In this document: in pieces, positions 32,208 through 40,405 of the stretch | Layout of the letters: the number at the start of each line of letters is the position of its first letter | Position numbering within the stretch: the stretch's first letter is position 1 | DNA from: JARYMI01 sp037444845 | Lineage (GTDB): Bacteria; Acidobacteriota; Aminicenantia; Aminicenantales; UBA8522 | Direction of reading: 5' to 3' | DNA length: 64,000 nucleotides | Assembly: GCA_037444845.1 (NCBI GenBank) | Contig: JBBILQ010000008.1 | Coordinates: 1 to 64,000, forward strand | The notes under the pieces: model-generated | Seen by the model: the letters and a program-made list of their open reading frames with translations, nothing else | What the model was told of the DNA's origin: nothing | Databases searched by the model: none | Made by a program: the position numbers and the translations under genes

Positions 32208-34733
32208 CTACTTGAGGAAAAAACCTGCCCTGAAAAACTCATGGAGAGAAAGCAAAAAATAGTTGAAGAGACAAACCAAAACAAAAAAACCCAAAAAGAG
32301 GTTTCGGACCACAGCCTTTAGCCGCTCCTTTTGGGAAATAAACGCAAGGATTAGAAAAACAAAAAGTTCGGAGGTTGTCCGAACCCCATTGTCAACGTGT
32401 TCCCAGATCTTGGTGTAGTTTAGCAGGAGAGAGACAAGGGAAAAGAAAAACAGTCCCAGGCTTAACGAATCAATCCTTTTCCAGAAAAAATAGAGCGTAA
32501 AGAGAAAAATAATGACCAACAGGATGGGATAAGCCAGGGCGGCGAGAGCGAGATCTTTGAAATAGTCCCCGGCCAGAACTTTCTTATACAGCGCCGCGAA
32601 ACCGGAAAAAGGCAGGCCGAAATCCCCCGGCTGGGAAAAGAAAGTTGCCCAGCCATAGCAAGGGAAAAACCTCAGGGTCAGGAAGATCCTCCAGAATAAA
32701 TAGGGGAGAATGGAGGCGCCCAGAAGAGATGCCGTCTTAAAGCTCCTTTTCTTGAATAGCTCATAAAGAACAACAGCCACGATGAAGAATCCCGTCGTCT
32801 CCCGGACAAGGATAGATGCCGCGAAGAGCAAGGAGGCGACAGGAATTTTCCGTTTCAGATAAAAATAAAGTCCGGCTAAAAGAAAGGCCAGACCGATGGG
32901 TTCGGGCAAGGCCCGATACAAGGATAGCTGAAAACCTGGGATCAAAGCATAAAAAAAAGTCCAGAGCGGGCTGTGTTTGAAAAATTGGACGATTTTAAGG
33001 AGAAAAAAGGCTCCGATGAAATAGGAAACCAGGACGAGCCAGACCATCGTCTTGGGATAATTTTCAGGCCTGTCGAGGGAAAATGTTTTTATCAGCAATG
33101 GGAAGCCGATTCTCCCGAAACGGTAGGCCGGTTCATCCACGACGCCCCGGTACTTTATGGGATTATCTTTGAACCGGGATAGAAACGGGTCATTGGTAAT
33201 GAAGTAATAGTATTGCCCGTCAAAGCCGCCCTTATCCGTGAAGAGCCTTTTTTTAATCTTGTCTATCCGGCCTTCCTGGTAATAATGGAACCAGTCGACA
33301 TTGAGACAAGGCCAATGAAAAACGTGGCTGTACTCGGCCGTGATCACGATCTGGGCTGTTTTTCCAACCCATCGGCGAACGTTCCAGAGGCGAAGCTCCA
33401 TGGACTCTTCGTTTTTTCCTCTCTCTTCGCGGACGATTTTGCCGTTCACTGAGAGAGTCACAGATTGTCTGGCAAAGTCTTTTTCCCCCATAAAACTGCC
33501 ACCGCTATTGAGAAAGCCAATGACGTTTTTCTTGATAACGAAAGGGGCAGATGTCAGCGTCCCCTGCGCCCTGAATTCTTGTGTTTCTCTGGCTCTGTTG
33601 CAGGCTTTGATCATGTGCCGGCCCTGATAGACGAGAGGCTTGGCGCCTCTATAGGGAACGTATTTGAGGGCGTCCTTTGGCGTAAGCTGAAAAAGGACGT
33701 CGTTTCCGGTCGCCGTCCAGTTTTCCAGCGTTCCGTTTTCAAAATCTGAATTGGGGAATAGAAGATCGGCCGAAGTGTTCCAAAAAATGGGGTTGCTGGA
33801 TACAAAATCCCGGGCAAAGCAAACAAACCTGCTGTAGTCCCCTTGAAACAGGCTAAGCGTATGATGCATGATGTTGAGAAAGAATAGGAAAACAGCCAGA
33901 GGAACAAAGACGGCAATCAGGAGTTTTTTTCTGGAGCGCAGTTGTGAAACGGCGGCTTGCATAATTCTCCAGCCAAAGGCGAGAGCAGCATGTCCACGTT
34001 CATAGACACTCTTTGAGAGGCTCGGGATGATTCCGAAGTATAGCCAGAGAAGGAAAAGCCAGGAGCTTTTCAGGGAAAATAGCAGCCTGTATTGAGAAAT
34101 GGCTGGAAGAAAGGCTGCGCCGATAAGAACCAGCCAGGCCGAGGAGCTAAAGACAAGAGAGAATCGACTGATGGCCGATTTTTTGGGGATCATTACAGCA
34201 GAAATCCACCCCAAGAGAAAGAGCAGGATACCCACAGCTGGCAAAAAAAGCCGCGGAATGCTCTGATACATTTTATTGATCTTGGGGATGGCGACAAAAG
34301 TAAACAAACCCGTCGAGTATCCATAGATATTTTTTATTTCCAGGTCCAGAAGCTTCCATCGCCCGCGACTTCCCTTAAGCTCGATCCTGTTGTCTGGCCA
34401 GAGATGTCTTTGGTCCAGGTCCAGAAAGTATTCTCTTGTCTTAGCCGGCTTGAGGTGGATCTCCCCGAGATCCTCGGCATTGAGCTTGACCCAGACGGTT
34501 TTCGGCTTATTTTCGCTGTTGTTTATTTTTAGCCCAAACAACAGAGGGCCGTTCGGTTTTTCTTTGGGTCCCTCGAAGTCGAGGACCAGACGTTGTCCCT
34601 CGGGAGCGAGAGTCCCCGCGGTGACTTTTTTTCTGAACTTGACAAAATCCGTGTAGATGACCTGCGAAAAGAGTGAAGTCAATAAAAAAGCCTGAAGAAA
34701 ATATGCTATAAACCGCTTCGCCTTTTTTTTCAT
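32208..34733 (-). CDS. GT-C-like integral membrane protein with an inserted beta-sandwich domain
   Basis: An 841-residue membrane protein. After a signal anchor there is an extracytoplasmic domain (about 30-150), then membrane helices to about 290. A non-membrane domain follows (about 318-480) starting NSDFENGTLENWTATGND, the start pattern of carbohydrate-binding jelly-roll domains. Next come GGFDGQYYYFITNDPF and EPAYRFGRIGFPLL, the signature of GT-C type glycosyltransferase-like membrane proteins, and about eight more helices. The likely role is transfer of a lipid-linked sugar on the outer face of the inner membrane. GC is lower here: three 60-base lines I counted give 47-50%, against 60% for one hslU line. 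It is monocistronic with no other polysaccharide genes nearby, so horizontal gain is possible. Confidence 0.68.
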   Translation of the reverse strand: MKKKAKRFIAYFLQAFLLTSLFSQVIYTDFVKFRKKVTAGTLAPEGQRLVLDFEGPKEKPNGPLLFGLKINNSENKPKTVWVKLNAEDLGEIHLKPAKTREYFLDLDQRHLWPDNRIELKGSRGRWKLLDLEIKNIYGYSTGLFTFVAIPKINKMYQSIPRLFLPAVGILLFLLGWISAVMIPKKSAISRFSLVFSSSAWLVLIGAAFLPAISQYRLLFSLKSSWLFLLWLYFGIIPSLSKSVYERGHAALAFGWRIMQAAVSQLRSRKKLLIAVFVPLAVFLFFLNIMHHTLSLFQGDYSRFVCFARDFVSSNPIFWNTSADLLFPNSDFENGTLENWTATGNDVLFQLTPKDALKYVPYRGAKPLVYQGRHMIKACNRARETQEFRAQGTLTSAPFVIKKNVIGFLNSGGSFMGEKDFARQSVTLSVNGKIVREERGKNEESMELRLWNVRRWVGKTAQIVITAEYSHVFHWPCLNVDWFHYYQEGRIDKIKKRLFTDKGGFDGQYYYFITNDPFLSRFKDNPIKYRGVVDEPAYRFGRIGFPLLIKTFSLDRPENYPKTMVWLVLVSYFIGAFFLLKIVQFFKHSPLWTFFYALIPGFQLSLYRALPEPIGLAFLLAGLYFYLKRKIPVASLLFAASILVRETTGFFIVAVVLYELFKKRSFKTASLLGASILPYLFWRIFLTLRFFPCYGWATFFSQPGDFGLPFSGFAALYKKVLAGDYFKDLALAALAYPILLVIIFLFTLYFFWKRIDSLSLGLFFFSLVSLLLNYTKIWEHVDNGVRTTSELFVFLILAFISQKERLKAVVRNLFLGFFVLVCLFNYFLLSLHEFFRAGFFLK

Positions 34734-34875
34734 TTTTGCATGGTTCGATTCGACCCAGCGGAAAAATATATAAACAGAAAAAATCTGTCAAGTGAAAGGA
34801 CGCGTCCATTCCCCTCCTTAAAGTCGGTATTCCCTAATGATCTCCGGAATAATCAGAGGCGAACTCCGGGCTGGA

Positions 34876-34904
34876 TTGTAACAGGGTTTTTTTTATGTTA
34901 TAAA
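34876..34904 (+). promoter_or_regulatory. Promoter of the AGCS symporter gene
   Basis: TTGTAA (34876-34881), then TTATAA at 34898-34903 (16-base spacer) or TATAAA at 34899-34904 (17-base spacer). AAAGGAG precedes the ATG at 34934. Nothing else was seen in 34734-34933. Confidence 0.5.
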
Positions 34905-34933
34905 CACAAACCCAAGCTAGAAAGGAGTCGTCG

Positions 34934-36325
34934 ATGGAACAATTTTATGATAACCTGGCGAGATGGGTTGACCACACGGCCTATAACATCTGGTCCTACC
35001 TTCTCTTTCTCCTTCTTGGCGTGGGTATCTGGCTCACCGTAAGAACAGGATTCATCCAGTTTCGGCGGCTTGGGGATAGTTTCAAGCTGATTTTTGCAGG
35101 ATTCCTGGGGAAAAAAGCGAAAGGAAAGGAAGGGGATGTGTCTCCGTTTGCGGCTCTCTCGACTGCCCTGGCGGCGACCGTCGGAAACGGGAATATCGGC
35201 GGTGTGGCCACAGCGCTTTTCACAGGAGGGCCTGGCGCTATTTTCTGGCTCTGGATCTGCGGCCTCGTGGGGATGGCCACGAAATTTTCCGAAGCCTTGC
35301 TGGGAGTGAAATACCGCGAAAAATACCCCGATGGAAAAATTGCCGGAGGGCCGATGTACTACATAAAGAACGGGTTCAAGAACAAGAGGCTTGCTGCGGT
35401 TTTAGCTCCTGCGTTCGCCGTCTGCGGCGCTCTGGCCACGCTTTTCGGCACCGGCAACATGATGCAGGCTAACCAGATGGCCTTAGCCTTCCACAGCGAA
35501 TTCGGAATTCCCAAGGCGTTGATCGGTGGCATCGTCACCTTCTTTGTGGCCCTGGTGGTTATCGGCGGCATCAAGCGAATAGGCGCCGTGGCGGCAAAAA
35601 TCGTGCCGGCCATGCTGATCGTCTATTTTGTCTTCGGCTTTATCGTCATTTTTGCCCACGTCACCCATGTTCCGGACGTCTTCCTTTTGATTTTCAAGCA
35701 TGCGTTCACGCCGGCCGCTGCTGTTGGCGGCTTTCTCGGAGCGACTGTCAAGCGCGGCATCCAGATGGGCTTCCGCAGGGGGCTGCTCACCAACGAGGCC
35801 GGCCTGGGCAGCGCTCCGATCGCCCATGCTGCCGCCCAGACGCCCTCCCCAGTTCATCAAGGATTGATGGGCATCGGCGAAGTTTTTATCGACACACTCA
35901 TCGTCTGCACAATGACAGCGCTCATTAACTTGTCCACGGGCATGTGGCTGAGCGGCCTTAACGGAACGGCCATGACCGCTGCCAGCTTTTCCAAAGCCGT
36001 GCCTGTCGCCGGCGGGCTGGTCGTGGCTCTTTCTTCCTTCCTTTTCGGCTACACGACTCTCATCGGCTGGTACTATTATGGCGAGCAGTGCATGAAGTAC
36101 CTCTTTGGTATCAAAGTCACCTATCCCTACAGAGTGATCTACGTCATCCTCGTCTTCACGGGTTCGATTATTTCTATCGAGCTCGTCTTTTACATCGGCG
36201 ACATTGCCAATGCTTTCATGGCCTTCCCGAATCTGGTCGCGCTGATAGTTCTGAGCGGCACAGTGGCCGCGACGGCGAGGGAATTTTTCAGGAAGTACCC
36301 TCGGATCGAGGATTTCGATAAATAA
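34934..36325 (+). CDS. AGCS-family Na+:alanine/glycine symporter
   Basis: A 463-residue carrier with about 11 membrane helices. Family blocks are VRTGFIQFRRLG, FAALSTALAATVGNGNIGGVATALFTGGPGA, GGPMYYI and GFRRGLLTNEAGLGSAPIAHAAA. It imports alanine or glycine with Na+ through the inner membrane. It is monocistronic. The gap after it (36326-36535) contains a palindrome TCGGCCC-AC-GGGCCGA and a weak 65-codon frame without SD, which I do not call a gene. Confidence 0.92.
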   Translation: MEQFYDNLARWVDHTAYNIWSYLLFLLLGVGIWLTVRTGFIQFRRLGDSFKLIFAGFLGKKAKGKEGDVSPFAALSTALAATVGNGNIGGVATALFTGGPGAIFWLWICGLVGMATKFSEALLGVKYREKYPDGKIAGGPMYYIKNGFKNKRLAAVLAPAFAVCGALATLFGTGNMMQANQMALAFHSEFGIPKALIGGIVTFFVALVVIGGIKRIGAVAAKIVPAMLIVYFVFGFIVIFAHVTHVPDVFLLIFKHAFTPAAAVGGFLGATVKRGIQMGFRRGLLTNEAGLGSAPIAHAAAQTPSPVHQGLMGIGEVFIDTLIVCTMTALINLSTGMWLSGLNGTAMTAASFSKAVPVAGGLVVALSSFLFGYTTLIGWYYYGEQCMKYLFGIKVTYPYRVIYVILVFTGSIISIELVFYIGDIANAFMAFPNLVALIVLSGTVAATAREFFRKYPRIEDFDK

Positions 36326-36535
36326 GGATACCGAAGACGTATTGGCGGCAAGGCTCCAAAAGGAAAATTCTTTCAGCCGCCGACCCAACCGTGGCGCGAT
36401 TGAAAAAAACCGGGAAATATTTGCCGTCGGCCCACGGGCCGATAAGGTCGGCATGTATTTCTTCTCTTCACTCACCCTCCACGTTCACGTGGTCTCCTCA
36501 ATGATCGAGATGCTGAGGAAAATGACCGAATGGAA

Positions 36536-37360
36536 CTAAAGTGAATCTTCCGGCTTTTGCAGGATGTAGCTCAGATAGACAGATTCGCCGGTCTTGAACC
36601 GGTTGTAGACTCTCGTTCCCCTGCAGCCGGCAAATTCCTCGAAAAATCTGGCCAAGTATTTCGGAGCTGCCTTTCGGATAAAGGCGACCTTCTGGTTATG
36701 GCTTGTTTCCAGAGCCGTGATGACATTGGCTGTGATATCGAATTTCCTGATGATAATCATCCCGGAGCGCTCCATCTGTTTTTCAAGAAGGTGAACATGC
36801 TGCCGATCGCGAAAGTCGGTGAAGAGGAAATATCCTCCTGGACGAAGGACCCGCTTGACTCCCGAGAGAAAATTGTTCATGTCGGCATAGCAGTGAGAGG
36901 ATTCGACGTTTATCACGGCGTGGAATCTTTGATCGGAAAAGGGAAGGGCTTCGGCATCGCCGGCAATGAAAACCAGCCCTTGAGCCTGATAAGTTTTCCG
37001 GCAATGATTCATGGTCGTTTCTGAGGCATCAAGGCCGACAACATCTTTGGCTTTCAAGTAACGTTTGAGATAGTCCAGTCCTCCTCCCCGGCCGCAGCCG
37101 ATATCAAGAATCCTGTGGCTGTCAACGTTGATCGAGCGGATGAGGTGATCGTAAAGCTGGATAAAACAGCGGTTTGGTTCGTCTGATGGATCAAGCTGCG
37201 GAGCTTCCTGAACGTCTTTTATAAAAACGTAGCCATAGTTCATGAACTTCCAGCTATCCATCTGGGCTGAGTGAGCGAGATACTGGTAGAAAAAATACTT
37301 GGAAACCTTTTTAAAACGAGGTGAGAAATTGATCAAGCGCGAGTAAACTGCAAAAAACAT
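36536..37360 (-). CDS. SAM-dependent methyltransferase, phthiotriol-dimycocerosate methyltransferase-like
   Basis: A 274-residue class I methyltransferase. The SAM motif is ILDIGCGRGGGLDYL, followed by VVGLDASETTM, FIAGDAEALPFSDQRFHAVINVESSHCY and VLRPGGYFLFTDF. The order DEPNRCFIQLYDHL then ESSHCY matches the mycobacterial phthiotriol/phenolphthiotriol methyltransferase group, so the substrate may be a lipid or polyketide hydroxyl. I place the start at 37360, 10 bases after the stop of a short upstream frame (37371-37448), with AAGAAGAG between. An in-frame ATG at 37387 has no SD and would overlap that frame. Confidence 0.78.
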   Translation of the reverse strand: MFFAVYSRLINFSPRFKKVSKYFFYQYLAHSAQMDSWKFMNYGYVFIKDVQEAPQLDPSDEPNRCFIQLYDHLIRSINVDSHRILDIGCGRGGGLDYLKRYLKAKDVVGLDASETTMNHCRKTYQAQGLVFIAGDAEALPFSDQRFHAVINVESSHCYADMNNFLSGVKRVLRPGGYFLFTDFRDRQHVHLLEKQMERSGMIIIRKFDITANVITALETSHNQKVAFIRKAAPKYLARFFEEFAGCRGTRVYNRFKTGESVYLSYILQKPEDSL

Positions 37361-37370
37361 CGCTCTTCTT

Positions 37371-37448
37371 TTAAGCTCCGCACCCATTCAGAGATGAGAG
37401 GATTTTGTTAGAGAATCGAGATCCCAAAGAGGAAGTCTGAATTTCCAT
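37371..37448 (-). CDS. Short upstream ORF before the methyltransferase gene
   Basis: A 25-codon frame (MEIQTSSLGSRF... ending NGCGA) with a strong SD (GGAGG, 7-8 bases before the ATG at 37448). It lies within the leader made from the promoter at 37465-37493, and its stop is 10 bases before the methyltransferase ATG. It could be a leader peptide for translational coupling or attenuation. It is unlike any family I know, and the run of codons shows no obvious amino-acid bias. Confidence 0.4.
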   Translation of the reverse strand: MEIQTSSLGSRFSNKILSSLNGCGA

Positions 37449-37464
37449 CAAAAATCCTCCACAG

Positions 37465-37493
37465 TTTATAGACTATTCATCTACTCTTGTCAA
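37465..37493 (-). promoter_or_regulatory. Promoter of the methyltransferase transcript
   Basis: On the minus strand, TTGACA (37493-37488), 17 bases, TATAAA (37470-37465). This is a near-consensus promoter; the transcript would start near 37458, just before the short upstream ORF. Confidence 0.7.
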
Positions 37494-37555
37494 TGACCGG
37501 AGAATTTAGCGACACGTGATCGAAAACGACGCCGTCCCCCTCAAACTCCCCCGCC

Positions 37556-37609
37556 GTGGCGCGTCTTGAGGGATCGTTCCAAAGCCAGGTTATTTACGAG
37601 ACGCGCCAC
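37556..37609 (-). repeat. Perfect 11-bp inverted repeat spanning the end of the gltS-like gene
   Basis: GTGGCGCGTCT (37556-37566) and AGACGCGCCAC (37599-37609) are exact complements. The upper arm is inside the last codons of the GltS-like gene (PSGASRK) and the stop codon falls in the 32-base loop. On the transcript this gives a stable 3' stem-loop. No U-tract follows, so it is not a standard intrinsic terminator. Confidence 0.6.
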
Positions 37610-38993
37610 TGGGAAAAGAGTGAACCCAGCCACTGAGGAAAGCCACTCCAATGGCCGCGGTGAGCGAAGCTACGGCCATGCCGAAAGCAGGTAAAACGCC
37701 GAAATTTGCGATCAGAAGGGGAGATGCTGCCGTGATGAACCCGCCGCCCAGCATCGGCTCGTAGAGGATCTGCTTGAACCCGAAGGACCGCGCGGCCGGT
37801 GTTTCAAAGTGCGGGTCAGCCACGCGGAGGAGAAGCAAACCAAGGGCTGTGACGCCGGTCTGCATGCCGTACTCGGTGATGCTCCGCTCAAACCAGGCGT
37901 CCGGGAGCATCCGTGGCGCGATGAACCAGGTACAGGAGATCACCCAGGCGAGCCCCACGAGCATGAGGATGGAGAACGGCCAGAAATAGGCCAGGAACAC
38001 GTCCAGCTTGATGGAAGCGATGGCTGAGACAACCAGAAAGTCGAGCGCCATCCCCAGAATCCGGTCGAATGTTCTGCGGTCAAAATAGCGGGCGAGCCCT
38101 GTCTTGAGGGCGGCAAATTGGATGATAATCCCGCCGATCATCGCCAGGGGGAAGAGAGGGAAGCTCCTGAAGAGATCTGGCTTCATGCCGGCGCTCAGGC
38201 TTTTGATGCCAGTGAGGATGAACCAGCCGATCAGGATGGCTAAGCCGACAAAAGCGGCATGAAAGGCGAAGGGCTCGAGCGCGTCTGGCGAGACGGTATT
38301 AAATGAGCCGGGAATTCTCCTTGTCTCGGGGACAAGGCCTCTATCGGATTCAAGCGCTAGTTTCTTGGGTGATTTGATAATCCTGGTGTAGCCGCGGCGG
38401 GCGGCGATGTTGATGAGAAGCATACCGAAGACGACGGCGCTAACGACCCCGACTGTAGCCGACATCAAACCGAGGTCCGAACCAGCGCTAAAAGCCAGGT
38501 CAGAGAACGCTTCTTTCATGCCTGCCGCCGTCCCGTGGCCGCCCGAGAAGCCGATTTCAAGAAGGCAGCCGAAGTAATAGGGGACTTTGAACACTGGCGT
38601 GAGCAGGACCATGGTTATGCCCAGTCCGACAACATACTGCCCCATGCCAACCAGCCAGCCATAGCATAGCTGCGGCCCTCCTTCGCGCCAGATTGTTCTC
38701 AGAGAGGGGATGGAAATTCCGAGAAACAGGCAGGCAAAAACGACGTTAATCAGCCGTCCCGGCAAGTGCGACCATGAGCTGACCATGTCTTGAGGAATGA
38801 CGGAGAAGAGATACTGGCCGAAAATGCTGGGGCCAAGAACGAGCCCGATAAACCCGGCGATGATTGAAGCTGGCAGGAAGAGCCTTTGGAAGAGGGCAAA
38901 GCGGACGCGCAACCATTTGCCCAGAAGAAGAAGAACACAGAGCCAGCAGAAGTCAATCATGAATTTGGTTACTTGGGCGCCCGTGATTTCCAT
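37590..38993 (-). CDS. GltS-like Na+/glutamate symporter
   Basis: A 467-residue carrier, longer than the usual ~400 of GltS, with two five-helix halves. The conserved re-entrant loop GFSGGHGTAAGM and the pairing of FLPASIIAGFIGLVLGP with FPLAMIGGIIIQF match the family. It takes up glutamate or related anions with Na+. The central cytoplasmic loop (IIKSPKKLALESDRGLVPETRR) is longer than in E. coli. The start at 38993 has AAGGA about 9 bases upstream; an in-frame ATG at 39062 would add 23 unlikely residues. Confidence 0.85.
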   Translation of the reverse strand: MEITGAQVTKFMIDFCWLCVLLLLGKWLRVRFALFQRLFLPASIIAGFIGLVLGPSIFGQYLFSVIPQDMVSSWSHLPGRLINVVFACLFLGISIPSLRTIWREGGPQLCYGWLVGMGQYVVGLGITMVLLTPVFKVPYYFGCLLEIGFSGGHGTAAGMKEAFSDLAFSAGSDLGLMSATVGVVSAVVFGMLLINIAARRGYTRIIKSPKKLALESDRGLVPETRRIPGSFNTVSPDALEPFAFHAAFVGLAILIGWFILTGIKSLSAGMKPDLFRSFPLFPLAMIGGIIIQFAALKTGLARYFDRRTFDRILGMALDFLVVSAIASIKLDVFLAYFWPFSILMLVGLAWVISCTWFIAPRMLPDAWFERSITEYGMQTGVTALGLLLLRVADPHFETPAARSFGFKQILYEPMLGGGFITAASPLLIANFGVLPAFGMAVASLTAAIGVAFLSGWVHSFPSGASRK

Positions 38994-39163
38994 GCTGAGG
39001 GTCCTTGTCTGAAATCGCCAGTCAATGAAGGAATTTCTCTTCAAAAATATATGGTTGACCAAGAGAATGTCAACAGAAATTGTTTTCGCGAGCCCAAGTC
39101 CTTAAAGCCGCGTCATTGCCGTCCGGCCCATCGCCCCGGACGTCGGGCATCCCGAGAAGAAGT

Positions 39164-39505
39164 TCAAGCAAAGCTTTGGAGAGCCTGATCCTCTGTGTCG
39201 AAAGTCTCGATAATCTTGGTCAGCCCGGAGTAATTGAAAATGAGCCAGATCTTGCTGGTAAGGCGGGAAACTTTCAGCTTTCCGCCTTTTTCCTGGGTAG
39301 AGACGTAGGCCGCCAGGACATCGCCCACACCGTAACTATCGAGGAAATCGACCTTCTCGAAATTGAGCAGGATCTTCTTTTTGCCTGCGGCAAGCTGATC
39401 TTTAACTGAGGCCTGAACTGAGGGTGGGTTTTCGGCGGTGAGCCTGATCTCTCCAGCGAGGTCTAAGATGGTGACGTCGCCCTTTTCTCTGACTCCGAAT
39501 AGCAT
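39164..39505 (-). CDS. STAS-domain anti-sigma-factor antagonist
   Basis: A 113-residue STAS protein of the SpoIIAA/RsbV type. The phosphorylatable serine is S57 in VDFLDSYGVGDVL. In such systems the unphosphorylated form releases a sigma factor or other partner from a kinase/anti-sigma protein. No kinase or sigma gene is next to it, so its partner must be elsewhere. The start at 39505 has AGAGGGAAG just upstream. The preceding gene on the same strand is a cohesin-like lipoprotein, 56 bases away. Confidence 0.82.
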   Translation of the reverse strand: MLFGVREKGDVTILDLAGEIRLTAENPPSVQASVKDQLAAGKKKILLNFEKVDFLDSYGVGDVLAAYVSTQEKGGKLKVSRLTSKIWLIFNYSGLTKIIETFDTEDQALQSFA

Positions 39506-39561
39506 AACTTCCCTCTCTCGCCTTATTATGGAAAATCCCGGAGGAGTTGGCAAGCGTTTTG

Positions 39562-40083
39562 TTATTTCTTCAAGGCAAAGGTCGTGCAGGCGGGCGCAGG
39601 CTGAAACTCGCTGAGGTCATCGGTAAAATGATTGACGCAAATTTGACTCCCTGTGTTGCTGCTGGGGTTCGCACTGGTAACTTTAAGCTGGACCACGGCG
39701 AGCGCGCCTTGGCTGTCTTTTGGAACCACACTTCCCCCGCCGGAAAATCCTCCAACCCTTAACGTGCCGGGGCTGATTTCGTTCGCGTCAACGGCTGTCC
39801 AGCCACCTGTGAGGTTGCCGCTGATGATCTCCTGGTATTGGAATATTTTCGGGTCAAAAGACATCTCTAAGCCGAAAACGCGGACTTCCCTGGAGTTTTC
39901 AGCGATGAGCACAGCGACGGCGATCGTTGTGTCACGTCCGCCTGAGGCTGGATTGCAGGCGACAAGGATCGTATTCTCTCCGAGGTTGATTGTGGCTGTC
40001 GTCGGGGTTTTTTTGCAGGCGAACAGAAAAATCACCGCCGAAATGAGTAGACAACTCCCCGAAACGAATCTCTTAGCGGCCAT
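39562..40083 (-). CDS. Lipoprotein with a cohesin-like beta-sandwich domain
   Basis: A 173-residue lipoprotein: signal peptide and lipobox FLFAC (Cys23). The mature part, ENTILVACNPASGGRDTTI then VRVFGLEMSFDPKIFQYQEI and GTLRVGGFSGGGSVVPKDSQGALAVVQLKV, has the strand order and the FDP...F / G...L..I.F pattern of cohesin domains. Cohesins bind dockerins in cellulosomes, but in many non-cellulolytic bacteria they occur alone as surface domains. No dockerin sequence was noticed in the window. Confidence 0.68.
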   Translation of the reverse strand: MAAKRFVSGSCLLISAVIFLFACKKTPTTATINLGENTILVACNPASGGRDTTIAVAVLIAENSREVRVFGLEMSFDPKIFQYQEIISGNLTGGWTAVDANEISPGTLRVGGFSGGGSVVPKDSQGALAVVQLKVTSANPSSNTGSQICVNHFTDDLSEFQPAPACTTFALKK

Positions 40084-40190
40084 TTTCTTGCCCTTCCATT
40101 ATAGCTTTATTCTCGTCTCGAGGGAAGCAAAAAGCCGTCTTCTCTGTTGTCTTTTCGCGAGACCAGCCCGGTAGTTTGATAAGAGGCGCT

Positions 40191-40319
40191 TCAACCGAGA
40201 AACTCAAAGGCTCTGTCCATGTCTTGGTGGCTGGCCACAAGGACGAGAATGTCGCCTTCCCGGATTTGAAAGTCCGCGGCTGGACTGGTGAAGGACTTTT
40301 CGTCCCAGATGACGGACCG
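40191..40319 (-). pseudogene. RCK_C (TrkA C-terminal) domain remnant
   Basis: On the minus strand the frame ending at TGA 40191-40193 reads SVIWDEKSFTSPAADFQIRE and then GDILVLVASHQDMDRAFEFL. This is the last ~45 residues of an RCK_C regulatory domain, as found at the end of TrkA, KefB/C-type and other cation-transport proteins (pattern SP.pdf.l..GDiLvlvG...dldra..fL). The frame stays open upstream but loses similarity, with no start codon or other RCK part. It is best read as the tail of a deleted K+ transport gene in the 322-base gap 40084-40405. Confidence 0.62.
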
Positions 40320-40355
40320 AGAAGGTCCCCGAGAGGACCGTTTCCGCTGGCAGGC

Positions 40356-40384
40356 TTTACTTATCAGATGGTATGAATTATCAT
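40356..40384 (+). promoter_or_regulatory. Possible promoter of the hslVU gene run
   Basis: TTTACT (40356-40361), 17 bases, TATCAT (40379-40384). AGGTG lies 6 bases before the hslV ATG. No sigma32-like boxes were recognised. Both boxes are imperfect. Confidence 0.3.
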
Positions 40385-40405
40385 AATGGAAAAGTAGGTG
40401 TCTGA

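Noticed and set aside
35483..36475. 330-codon minus-strand frame opposite the AGCS gene
   Set aside because: Antisense to a highly conserved symporter; composition typical of a shadow frame.
36342..36539. 65-codon plus-strand frame after the AGCS gene
   Set aside because: No SD, no promoter, no recognisable motif; the region has a small palindrome but nothing that supports a gene.
40176..40376. 66-codon plus-strand frame before hslV
   Set aside because: The opposite strand of the same bases reads as a clear RCK_C domain end, so the plus frame is a shadow of the remnant.
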